From Paralactobacillus_A sp963926925 (GTDB taxonomy: Bacteria; Bacillota; Bacilli; Lactobacillales; Lactobacillaceae), in assembly GCA_963926925.1 (NCBI GenBank), contig CAWUZD010000041.1:1-13094 (forward strand): DNA of 13,094 nucleotides, written 5' to 3'. How positions within the stretch are numbered: position 1 is the first letter of the stretch; every line of letters begins with the position of its first letter. Positions 1 to 6,448 of this stretch are shown here, piece by piece. Both the position numbers and the translations under genes were made by a program. The notes below the pieces were generated by a model, which saw only the letters and a program-made list of their open reading frames with translations, searched no databases and had not been told where the DNA came from.

Positions 1-1323
1 CATTAACTTAATTGAGAAACGATGCCATTTATTATTAGTTTTGATATCAAATACTTTATGATTATCTACTAAAATATTAATTACATCATCAGTGATTTCT
101 TGATAATCTGCTATTGTTTTATGTAATTGCTTTCTAATTTCACCAGGTTCAGTATTCAAAGTCATTGTAAAAGCAATTTTATCCAATAACTCATGTGGCC
201 ATTCATTAATATCAATATCGTTTTCTAATAACTTATTGCGAATACTACGATATGTTGCCATTGAATGAATATCAGGTTTATCTTTAGCATCAGTGCGATA
301 ACCGTGAATTTCATCTTTATTAGTTCCAGTTACCTTAGCAATTAAACTAAGCATCCCACCTGATAAACGTTTTGAGTTTTTTAAAGTATCAATAATTGTT
401 AATTTTTGTTGTTTAGTTAAATGACCATCTTCTGTTGAAGTAATTCTTAAATTATTTAAATCATTTAATAAATTAAACAATTGGGCAGTATATGAATTAG
501 CCGCTGCACGATATTCATTTGGATAAAACTTATCTTTACCAATTAATTCTTCAAATAAATTATCTAAAGTTCTGCCATCAGTTTTATAAATACCATAATT
601 TGTCCGTGATTTTTCACTACCTGGTCCTTTGAAATAGTCACGTTTCCGACTAATAATGTTTTTAACTTCATTAATAAATTCATCAGTAACTTTAGTATTG
701 AATTGTTGTTGCGTAGTTAAAATTTTAGTAATTTCATCAAGATAAGCCTTTGTAGGATAAATATTTCTTAATAAAAATGACTTATCATCAATATTAATTT
801 CTAAATTACCACGTACTTGATGATATTTAGTAAGACGTTCATATTGAATTTGGCCTGGTGTTTTTGTACGTAATTCATGACGATTACGATTAATACTATT
901 TTTAAATTCTGTACCAGCATCATCTTCATCATCTAAATCGCCAAGATCATAACTAATACCACGATGTTTGGCTATTTGTAACAAAATAGCAGCAATTTCT
1001 TTATCAGTTAATTGTGCTGTTAAACCTTTAACACGTAATTCATATTGATTATTAATATTTAATGATTCATCAACATCATCAATAAAATTATATTGTTTCA
1101 ATGCTTTTCTTAAATCTTTAATACGTGTTTGCCGCCGTCGTAATAAGCGGCGTGCTTGCCGAGCATTACGACGATTTAAATTACGGGCACCATCTGCACC
1201 AGAAAATATTGAAACTCCAGTTTCTAAAACATCACCGTTATTACAATCTAAAACACTCCAGCCAACTGAAGAAATTCCAATATCAAAGCCAATGCTTACT
1301 TCATTATTTATTAAACTATCCAT
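1..1323 (-). CDS. cas9: CRISPR-associated endonuclease Cas9, N-terminal part (cut by window edge)
   Basis: RNA-guided DNA endonuclease of a type II CRISPR-Cas system. No stop codon occurs: 441 codons are open to base 1 and the rest of the gene lies outside. Seen: the RuvC-I motif IGFDIGISSVGWSVLD with the catalytic Asp at residue 14, then the arginine-rich bridge helix (about residues 46-69, with RRNARQARRLLRRR), then a recognition lobe containing ELRVKGLT, KTPGQIQYERL, YFKGPGSEKSRTNYG and FYPNEYRAA. These blocks match, in order and spacing, my memory of the compact S. thermophilus CRISPR1 Cas9 (about 1120 residues), so this is roughly the first 40% of a small type II-A Cas9. The start ATG follows GGAGAAGTAGGG. 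HNH, RuvC-II/III and the PAM-interacting domain are not in view, so activity cannot be judged. Codons are strongly AT-rich. The gene lies downstream of and codirectional with the MFS gene, behind a terminator. Confidence 0.96.
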   Translation of the reverse strand, partial: MDSLINNEVSIGFDIGISSVGWSVLDCNNGDVLETGVSIFSGADGARNLNRRNARQARRLLRRRQTRIKDLRKALKQYNFIDDVDESLNINNQYELRVKGLTAQLTDKEIAAILLQIAKHRGISYDLGDLDDEDDAGTEFKNSINRNRHELRTKTPGQIQYERLTKYHQVRGNLEINIDDKSFLLRNIYPTKAYLDEITKILTTQQQFNTKVTDEFINEVKNIISRKRDYFKGPGSEKSRTNYGIYKTDGRTLDNLFEELIGKDKFYPNEYRAAANSYTAQLFNLLNDLNNLRITSTEDGHLTKQQKLTIIDTLKNSKRLSGGMLSLIAKVTGTNKDEIHGYRTDAKDKPDIHSMATYRSIRNKLLENDIDINEWPHELLDKIAFTMTLNTEPGEIRKQLHKTIADYQEITDDVINILVDNHKVFDIKTNNKWHRFSIKLM

Positions 1324-1436
1324 CCCTACTTCTCCACTTCAAATCATAATTATATTTTATAAGCAATTTCTTATGTACATATATTTATAACACATTTATT
1401 TAAAAATATAAAAGAGCTTTCAATAATATTTCCAAC
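1324..1436 (-). promoter_or_regulatory. AT-rich upstream region of cas9
   Basis: This spacer between the MFS terminator and cas9 must hold the cas9 promoter unless the gene is read from the left-pointing MFS transcript. TATAAT-like boxes occur on the minus strand (TATAAA near 1390, TATAAT near 1350), but neither has a convincing -35 at 17 bases. I see no anti-repeat or tracrRNA-like hairpin series on either strand. Confidence 0.35.
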
Positions 1437-1470
1437 AAAAAAAGAGAATGATAACTAAATCATTCTCTTT
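1437..1470 (-). terminator. Rho-independent terminator after the MFS gene
   Basis: A perfect 12-bp stem (1441-1452 with 1459-1470) has a 6-base loop. On the minus strand it is followed by seven T (complement of 1437-1443). It lies 29 bases past the MFS stop and separates that gene from cas9. Confidence 0.9.
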
Positions 1471-1498
1471 CTGATTATCTAATACTTAGCTAATTTAA

Positions 1499-2884
1499 TT
1501 AGTCGATGTCTTCTTCAACTTTTTCTTCTTTTTCCATGTTAGCTTTCATATTCTTTTCGTTTTTGCCTTCCATAACTCGGTTGAACTTCTTGGTGAAGAC
1601 TACTAACAACATGATGCAAGCTACTAAGTAGAAGCCAGCGGTGATGTAGTAAGCAATCGCATAACCTGAATTATGTGTTAACAAGATGTATTGTGTGAAT
1701 AAACCAACTAAGATACCAATGACTGCGTTCGCAATGGTGATTAATGAACTAAAGGCTGGCCGAAGGTCTTTAGATACTAACATCATTTGGAATGAGTTTT
1801 GAATTGGCATTGTTGCGTTGGCAAAGCCAGACCGTAAGAAGAAGATAATACCAATAGCAATAACGATTGAACTACCGAAGATAGTACCGTTAGCCATTAA
1901 TAACAACATTGGAATACATAACATGGTAATTACAGAGTTAGAAACAACTGATCCCATCTTCTTTTCGAGCCATGGTGCGAAAAGATAACCAAGGGCTGTT
2001 GCGAAGGTTTGCAATGAGATGATTGTTGAAACTGTCCCACGTTGAATGTGTAAGAAGTCATTCAAGTAAATTGGGAAGTATGGAACAACTAACAAAAGAC
2101 CGATTTGTGTTAATTCCAAGAAAACAATCCACCAAATAACGTACTTGTTAGCAAGTGGTTTGAAGTCGAATAATTTCTTATTGTCTTCTGATTCTTCTTC
2201 AGTATAGTCAGTTGGTTTTTCTCTTAATAAGAATGCTGCGAAGAATGCAATACACATAAATACAGCTGCTAAAGCAACGATGCACCGGTAAGCGTTAGTG
2301 TAGTTATGTAACATTGCGGCACTCATCGTATTAGAGTCACTTGATAATACTGATGCTTTACTGTATGAAATGTGTTGGAACATACTGAACAAACCAACAA
2401 CGATCTTCCCACCGAAGAAAATCATAATGGTTTGTACAATTAAGTTAACCACCATAACTGCAGACATCATCTTCGTACGTTGTTTCCGTGGTACGTATGA
2501 TGTATACATTAATGGATACATGAAGTCGTAACTAGTAACACCAGCAACAATAATAACGTATGAAATGGCAATAATCGTATTATTATTAGTAAATGCTGTT
2601 ATTAATAATGCTGGAATCGTAAAGATTGGTGATAATAGCAAGATCTTCTTGTAACCAAACTTGTGAACATAAATTAATAATACGGCCACAATTAATGAAC
2701 TAATGGCACTATAGATGTTAATCCCTTTAACAACATCAGGAACAACAATATCCATGTATGACATCATGGTATTATTAGTAATTCCTGAAACCGCTCCCAA
2801 AAATGCGTTCCACTTAAACCGTTTATCCCAAACCGCATTGTCATCATCTAATTCAGCACTTAAATTTAATTCTTCTTCACTCAT
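1499..2884 (-). CDS. Major facilitator superfamily (MFS) transporter
   Basis: A 461-residue membrane transporter with a soluble N-terminus of about 22 residues, about 12 hydrophobic segments, a charged central loop near residues 222-240 (REKPTDYTEEESEDNKK) and a very acidic/lysine C-terminal tail (KEEKVEEDID). The two six-helix halves around the charged loop are typical of the MFS. A weak motif-A-like stretch, HKFGYKK, follows an early helix. The family moves small solutes or drugs by secondary transport; the substrate cannot be read from the sequence. The start ATG has a strong AAGGAGGG site 7 bases upstream. No other gene shares the transcript after it because a terminator follows directly. 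Upstream is a leader of about 200 nt with a short ORF and a terminator-like hairpin, suggesting that expression is conditional, as for several efflux pumps. An efflux role is inference only. Confidence 0.88.
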   Translation of the reverse strand: MSEEELNLSAELDDDNAVWDKRFKWNAFLGAVSGITNNTMMSYMDIVVPDVVKGINIYSAISSLIVAVLLIYVHKFGYKKILLLSPIFTIPALLITAFTNNNTIIAISYVIIVAGVTSYDFMYPLMYTSYVPRKQRTKMMSAVMVVNLIVQTIMIFFGGKIVVGLFSMFQHISYSKASVLSSDSNTMSAAMLHNYTNAYRCIVALAAVFMCIAFFAAFLLREKPTDYTEEESEDNKKLFDFKPLANKYVIWWIVFLELTQIGLLLVVPYFPIYLNDFLHIQRGTVSTIISLQTFATALGYLFAPWLEKKMGSVVSNSVITMLCIPMLLLMANGTIFGSSIVIAIGIIFFLRSGFANATMPIQNSFQMMLVSKDLRPAFSSLITIANAVIGILVGLFTQYILLTHNSGYAIAYYITAGFYLVACIMLLVVFTKKFNRVMEGKNEKNMKANMEKEEKVEEDID

Positions 2885-2922
2885 TGCTACTCCCTCCTTA
2901 AGTAGTAATAATCACAACATAT

Positions 2923-2987
2923 AAAAAATAGTCGCAAGTAACCAGCAGCAAACATCAACTGTTTGTTGCATAATTATGCGACTATTT
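2923..2987 (-). terminator. Terminator-like hairpin in the MFS leader (putative attenuator)
   Basis: An 11-bp perfect outer stem (2926-2936 with 2977-2987, AAATAGTCGCA and its complement) is followed on the minus strand by six T (2923-2928). Inside lies a second imperfect hairpin (about 2946-2970), plus the 12-base palindrome GCATAATTATGC, which could form a competing structure with one arm of the outer stem. It lies only 39 bases before the MFS start codon, with no clear promoter in between, so transcripts reaching the MFS gene probably have to read through it. Confidence 0.65.
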
Positions 2988-3047
2988 CTTAAATATGCTT
3001 ATTAAAATGTAGGTACACTCGACGATGCCAAAGTGAACTTTCATCAT
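2982..3047 (-). CDS. Short leader ORF upstream of the MFS gene (21 codons)
   Basis: A 21-residue ORF starting MMKVHFGIVE and ending SIFKK. AAAGGG lies 5 bases before the first ATG (8 before the second), within reach for initiation. I do not recognise the peptide. It begins about 33 bases after the predicted transcription start. Its stop codon TAG (2982-2984) lies inside the upstream arm of the terminator-like hairpin. A ribosome finishing or stalled at the end of the ORF would cover that arm and stop the hairpin forming. Such ORFs regulate several resistance and efflux genes in Gram-positive bacteria. That this one is translated and regulatory is inference; it could be a chance ORF. Confidence 0.45.
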   Translation of the reverse strand: MMKVHFGIVECTYILISIFKK

Positions 3048-3086
3048 ACTCACCCTTTCAAATTATAAATCCTCCCTACACTATTA

Positions 3087-3116
3087 CTTATATCACATCA
3101 GTACTAAATGAATCAA
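3087..3116 (-). promoter_or_regulatory. Promoter of the MFS leader transcript
   Basis: On the minus strand, -35 TTGATT (3111-3116) lies 18 bases before an extended -10, TG-A-TATAAG (3087-3095). Transcription would start near 3080, giving a leader of about 195 nt before the MFS ATG. The rest of the spacer (2885-3209) is explained by the terminator of the preceding gene, this promoter, the short ORF and the hairpin. Confidence 0.6.
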
Positions 3117-3155
3117 TTACCACGCTTTTAAATTTTTATACACTACTAAACATAC

Positions 3156-3192
3156 AAAAAAGCTGTGACAGTAACTTACTATCACAGCTTTT
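3156..3192 (-). terminator. Terminator after the amino acid transporter
   Basis: A stem of about 13 bp with one mismatch (3161-3173 with 3177-3189, core AGCTGTGA), extended by A/T pairs. On the minus strand it is followed by six T (3156-3161). It sits 18 bases after the transporter stop codon. Confidence 0.9.
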
Positions 3193-3209
3193 AATTTAAT
3201 GATCATTGA

Positions 3210-4961
3210 TTAATCATTATCGTCAACGTCTTTAGCGTCGTTAATTTCTTCTTTAGTTGGTTCACCACTAATGGTACCAGTCTTCCGTAATTCTTCAGCG
3301 TATGCTTCAGGGTATAATTCATAGTCCTTTGGTACATTGACATGAATGTCTGATTTATACGTATACTTGATTGGCATCCCTAATGGATTTTGACCACTTG
3401 ATAAGATAGAAGTTGGCACATTGGAAGTTGTCTTTTGAGGTTTCTTAAAGTTTTCAATTTCCCATGTGAATGGTGCAAACTTGTTGTTAGGATTTACCCA
3501 GTCGTTATTGTGAACTGCATTGTGGTGTTTGCTTAATGCATATAAGCCAAAACCAACAATCAATACAATAGCTACTAAGATAGCAATAGTAACAACATAG
3601 ACTGTATTAGAACCGACTTCTTTCTTAACTTGTGCTGGTGGGTAGAATGCTAATGCAATCCCGAATACACTAGCAGCAATACCAACAATTGTTACTAACC
3701 AAGCACCGAACTTGCCGCCAGGAATCTTAAATGACCGTGGCCGATCTGGTTGAGTGTAACGTAATCTGATGAAAGCAACGAACATAATTACATAGTACAA
3801 TAAGTACAAAATTGTAACTGTTTGTGTAATCATAACGAAGAACCCTTCAACGTTAGGTAACAATTTAACCATGAATGCAATGATAGTTACACAGATAGCT
3901 TGGAAGAACATCATCTTTGATGGCATGCCGTACTTGTTGTAGTTTTGTAACCATTTTGGTAACAAACCACTTTGACCAGCTTCACCTAACATAAATGATG
4001 GACCAGCTAAGTTAGTAACCCACATTGCCAACATCGTAATGAAGTTAGCATAAACGAAGATAATGTATAACCATGGTGCATGGATAGCACTACCTAATTC
4101 ATGAAAAGTTACATACAAACCATCGATGATATTAAGCTTACTTGCAGGAACAACCATGGCAATAATTAATGTACCAACAACGAAGATAAGGAATGCAGCA
4201 ATACCAGCAAATAAAATTGAAATTGGGTATTGTTTGTTAGGATGCTTTAATTCCTTGATATGAGCAGAGTTCATATCAATCCCAGCATATGAGAACAATA
4301 CGCCGGCTACCAAGGCCAATGTACTAATCCCATTCCATTGTGGTACCAAGTTCTTAACATGCATTGGAATAGCTGGTTTATGACCTTCACATAACCAAAC
4401 AATTGTCAAAATAACCATGACAGCTAATGGAATGAAGGTCCCAATTACTACCCCATACTTACTAAAGTTTGAGAATGCTTTTGTACCACGACTTGCTAAC
4501 CATGTTGCACCCCAGAATAATGCTAAGAATACACACATAATTAACAATTCATGTTGTGGATTATTAACAAACTTCATCGCACCTTTATAGTCTGGTGTGA
4601 AGAACATAATTGTAGCAGCGAAGTTTGGCATCCCAGCACCTAAGTTAAATGTGGATTGAAACCACAAAATAACCAAACACAAGAATGCCCAGCTCTTACC
4701 AATACCTTCACCGACCCAACGGAAAATCCCACCACGTTGTGGCCAGCCACTTGCTAGTTCAGCTGAGACTAACGCAGTTGGAATAAAGAATACAATTAAA
4801 CCAATTAAGAAGAATGTAACTGATGATAACCCATAGAATGCTTGTTGTGGGTCATTACCTAAGCCAGCAATAACAACAACGTTTAACATAACCAATGAAA
4901 AAGTTGAAATATAGCTTCTCTTTACCGCTTGCTTTGCGCTTTTTTTGCCATCAGTATCCAT
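3210..4961 (-). CDS. APC-superfamily amino acid transporter with long C-terminal tail (GadC-like)
   Basis: A 583-residue amino acid permease or antiporter of the plasma membrane. The hydrophobic core (about residues 18-476, roughly 12 helices) starts with a glycine-containing first helix (VVVIAGLGNDP) and carries GWPQRGGIF at residues 72-80, as in the glutamate:GABA antiporter branch of the APC superfamily. After the last helix comes a hydrophilic tail of 107 residues (477-583), rich in Pro, Lys and acidic residues. In GadC the C-terminus plugs the pore at neutral pH, so a similar role is possible here, but this tail is longer and I cannot align it. There is no decarboxylase next to the gene, so the substrate is open. 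The start ATG is preceded by AGGGGAG about 11 bases upstream. It is a single-gene transcript with its own promoter and terminator. Confidence 0.85.
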   Translation of the reverse strand: MDTDGKKSAKQAVKRSYISTFSLVMLNVVVIAGLGNDPQQAFYGLSSVTFFLIGLIVFFIPTALVSAELASGWPQRGGIFRWVGEGIGKSWAFLCLVILWFQSTFNLGAGMPNFAATIMFFTPDYKGAMKFVNNPQHELLIMCVFLALFWGATWLASRGTKAFSNFSKYGVVIGTFIPLAVMVILTIVWLCEGHKPAIPMHVKNLVPQWNGISTLALVAGVLFSYAGIDMNSAHIKELKHPNKQYPISILFAGIAAFLIFVVGTLIIAMVVPASKLNIIDGLYVTFHELGSAIHAPWLYIIFVYANFITMLAMWVTNLAGPSFMLGEAGQSGLLPKWLQNYNKYGMPSKMMFFQAICVTIIAFMVKLLPNVEGFFVMITQTVTILYLLYYVIMFVAFIRLRYTQPDRPRSFKIPGGKFGAWLVTIVGIAASVFGIALAFYPPAQVKKEVGSNTVYVVTIAILVAIVLIVGFGLYALSKHHNAVHNNDWVNPNNKFAPFTWEIENFKKPQKTTSNVPTSILSSGQNPLGMPIKYTYKSDIHVNVPKDYELYPEAYAEELRKTGTISGEPTKEEINDAKDVDDND

Positions 4962-5010
4962 CTTTTGCTCATCTCCCCTATTTTTTATAATAAAATTCCC
5001 TTACATAGAT

Positions 5011-5041
5011 ATAATATTCACCCCATTCCTTGATAATCAAG
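5011..5041 (-). promoter_or_regulatory. Promoter of the amino acid transporter with overlapping inverted repeat
   Basis: On the minus strand, -35 TTGATT (5035-5040) and -10 TATTAT (5011-5016) are separated by 18 bases, giving a 5' leader of about 40 nt. The 13-base palindrome CTTGATAATCAAG (5029-5041) covers the -35 and, after one mismatch, continues with two more pairs. Its position suits a repressor operator. Confidence 0.5.
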
Positions 5042-5064
5042 AAATGTGTCTCTTTAATCTGAGC

Positions 5065-5103
5065 AAAAAAAATAAGTACCCATTATAATTATGGATAAAC
5101 TTA
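5065..5103 (-). terminator. Weak AT-rich terminator after the 126-residue gene
   Basis: Minus strand: TAAGT pairs with ACTTA (5099-5103 with 5073-5077) around an inner CCAT/ATGG stem, directly followed by eight T (5065-5072). The stem is AT-rich and bulged, so efficiency may be low. An alternative hairpin, AAACTTA/TAAGTTT (5097-5117), overlaps it. Confidence 0.5.
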
Positions 5104-5127
5104 CTAATAATAAGTTTTTCGACCATT

Positions 5128-5508
5128 TTAAAAAATATTATTACGACTCCAAAAAATAACATCATTATTGCCATTAAGATAACGAGTCATTTCAATTCCC
5201 AACTCGTCCAAGGATGCGCCAATGATTTGATAATAACGTGGTGTATCCATAGCGTGTGGAATTACTAAACGAGCATAAATATACTTGGCCATGCGTTGTA
5301 ATGATTGCAGGTTTAAATCAAGATCAGAAACTGTTTGATCAAAAGTAATATCAGCATATATTAATGAATTAGTACTAGCCTTAACTTGTGCCGCATATAA
5401 TGGGAAACCATTAAAATGACCCTCATTAATAAATGCATGCATTAAGTCGTCAATTTGAGCCGGCTGGTAGGCCAAGTGATCAAACATTAAGTGCCATGTT
5501 TTTTGCAT
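5128..5508 (-). CDS. Hypothetical protein, 126 residues
   Basis: I do not recognise this soluble protein. It starts MQKTWHLMFDHLAYQP and looks mixed alpha/beta, with a long amphipathic stretch (about residues 60-85, DLDLNLQSLQRMAKYIYARL). There is no signal peptide, membrane segment or metal-binding cluster. AAAGGA 9 bases before the ATG lies within the last codons of the preceding small gene, whose stop is 5 bases upstream, so the two are probably translationally coupled and work together. Codon use matches its neighbours. Coding status is supported by length, ribosome site and the tight gene pair; function is unknown. Confidence 0.75.
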   Translation of the reverse strand: MQKTWHLMFDHLAYQPAQIDDLMHAFINEGHFNGFPLYAAQVKASTNSLIYADITFDQTVSDLDLNLQSLQRMAKYIYARLVIPHAMDTPRYYQIIGASLDELGIEMTRYLNGNNDVIFWSRNNIF

Positions 5509-5513
5509 TGCTA

Positions 5514-5690
5514 TTAATCCTTTGCATCCTTATTTTCATCATTATTATATGATTTCTTAAACTTATCAAACATCAGTTGCACCTTTTTAAAACTTTGGCG
5601 ATCCTTACTAGCTTGTTTGATAATTTGGGAAAAATCATGTGTTTCCACATCATAATCTTCATTGCGTTCAGCTTTACGTTTAAACCACAC
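5514..5690 (-). CDS. Small charged hypothetical protein, 58 residues (GTG start)
   Basis: A lysine- and acid-rich small protein (FKRKAERNEDYDVE..., ending NDENKDAKD) with a probable helical middle (SQIIKQASKDRQSFKKVQLMFDKFKK). It is not recognised. The open frame extends to an ATG at 5717, but no ribosome site precedes that codon. The GTG at 5690 has AAAGGGG 8 bases upstream, so I place the start there. It is the first gene of a two-gene unit with the 126-residue gene and is divergent from the gene starting at 5795. Confidence 0.65.
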   Translation of the reverse strand: MWFKRKAERNEDYDVETHDFSQIIKQASKDRQSFKKVQLMFDKFKKSYNNDENKDAKD

Positions 5691-5740
5691 GAAACTATCC
5701 CCTTTCATTTTATCCATGGTACAATATGTAAAGACAGTAT

Positions 5741-5760
5741 AATTTAATTATAATTAAATT
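5741..5760. promoter_or_regulatory. Perfect 20-bp palindrome between divergent genes
   Basis: AATTTAATTA followed by its exact reverse complement lies in the 104-base spacer between the divergent starts at 5690 and 5795. It contains a TATAAT on the plus strand (5749-5754). It may combine promoter elements with an operator, or be a chance product of AT-rich DNA. No strong -35 is visible on either strand. Confidence 0.4.
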
Positions 5761-5794
5761 TTAATTTACTTAAAGAATCGTGAGGTCTTGTTTT

Positions 5795-6121
5795 TTGGCA
5801 ACTTATCAATTTAGTTATGATGAAAAAGGTTGCAAGAAATTTTTTAAAACCTATCATCATCAAGAAAAAACTATTAAACAATTTATTGAACGGCAATTAA
5901 CTCGCCAAATCGATACTGATTTTTCCAAGACAAAATTAGCAACCCGGATTGAAGTTGATGGTCACAAATGCTACGAATGTCGCGTTAACTTACCACAAAC
6001 TCCTAATATTCGTGTTGCCTTTACAGTTGATGATAAAGACGTTGTTGTGCGCTATGTAACAACTAATATCACTAAAGCTGATTTTACTCACGAATTAGAA
6101 CATTTCTTGAGTAGCCGCTAA
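5795..6121 (+). CDS. Hypothetical protein, 108 residues (TTG start preferred)
   Basis: A basic soluble protein, starting ATYQFSYDEK after the initiator. An in-frame GTG at 5780 lacks a good ribosome site. The TTG at 5795 has GTGAGG 9 bases upstream and gives a natural beta-strand N-terminus. The second half (YECRVN...IRVAFTVDDKDVVVRYVTTNITKADF) has an alternating beta pattern faintly like RelE/ParE-fold toxins, but the similarity is too weak to call. Its stop overlaps the next gene's ATG by one base (TAATG), so the pair is coupled. Function unknown. Confidence 0.7.
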   Translation: MATYQFSYDEKGCKKFFKTYHHQEKTIKQFIERQLTRQIDTDFSKTKLATRIEVDGHKCYECRVNLPQTPNIRVAFTVDDKDVVVRYVTTNITKADFTHELEHFLSSR

Positions 6122-6393
6122 TGAAATTAATTGAATTAAAGCAAGCGCAGCGCACCGCTTTAGCTAACTTAAAAAATCATCAATTTAAAGAACTTAATTT
6201 TTATACTTGGAAAAAAGACCGTTCAGTAGTAATGCATGTTGATGATTCTGGTGATGCTTACATTGTTGAATCTGGTTACCATAATGAAACCATTGATTTA
6301 CCAGATGCTCAAAAAGCTAAGCACATTCTCAAACAATCATTTAACCGTGAATTTCCACGTAGTCACAAAGTATACTTTTCAAGTGTTAAATAA
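6121..6393 (+). CDS. Hypothetical protein, 90 residues
   Basis: A small soluble basic protein (MKLIELKQAQRTALANL...), with a helical start, a beta-rich middle (RSVVMHVDDSGDAYIVESGY) and a basic end. It is not recognised. Translation probably depends on the preceding gene, because the start codon overlaps its stop in TAATG and no independent ribosome site is clear. A hairpin terminator follows. It could be a functional partner of the 108-residue protein; nothing shows an antitoxin-type DNA-binding domain. Confidence 0.72.
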   Translation: MKLIELKQAQRTALANLKNHQFKELNFYTWKKDRSVVMHVDDSGDAYIVESGYHNETIDLPDAQKAKHILKQSFNREFPRSHKVYFSSVK

Positions 6394-6395
6394 TA

Positions 6396-6428
6396 AAATA
6401 AAAACATCGCTAAGCGGTGTTTTTATTT
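6396..6428 (+). terminator. Terminator between the small-gene pair and the regulator
   Basis: ACATCGC pairs with GCGGTGT (one G-T pair, 3-base loop), extended by A/T pairs to about 15 bp, with a T run at 6420-6424. It ends about 20 bases before the regulator's ATG, leaving no room for a promoter in between, so the regulator may depend on read-through or on a promoter inside the previous gene (TATACT at 6371-6376). Confidence 0.75.
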
Positions 6429-6448
6429 ATATATAGAAGGTATTTATT

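Noticed and set aside
1125..1349. A plus-strand open frame of 74 codons
   Set aside because: It is antisense to the cas9 start region, has a biased low-complexity composition (His, Leu, Lys, Tyr) and no ribosome site.
1324..1436. tracrRNA or CRISPR leader upstream of cas9
   Set aside because: There is no anti-repeat, nexus-like hairpins or terminator fitting a tracrRNA on either strand, and no repeat units; it is only AT-rich spacer.
2885..3209. T-box or metabolite riboswitch before the MFS gene
   Set aside because: There is no T-box consensus and no recognisable aptamer core. The structure is better explained by a short ORF plus hairpin.
3210..4961. Glutamate decarboxylase acid-resistance locus (gadBC)
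   Set aside because: No decarboxylase or gad regulator lies next to the transporter; GadC is only a family-level likeness.
5795..6393. Type II toxin-antitoxin pair (RelE-like toxin with antitoxin)
   Set aside because: The toxin pattern is faint, catalytic residues cannot be placed, and the second protein shows no antitoxin DNA-binding domain. Kept only as a hypothesis in the cluster finding.
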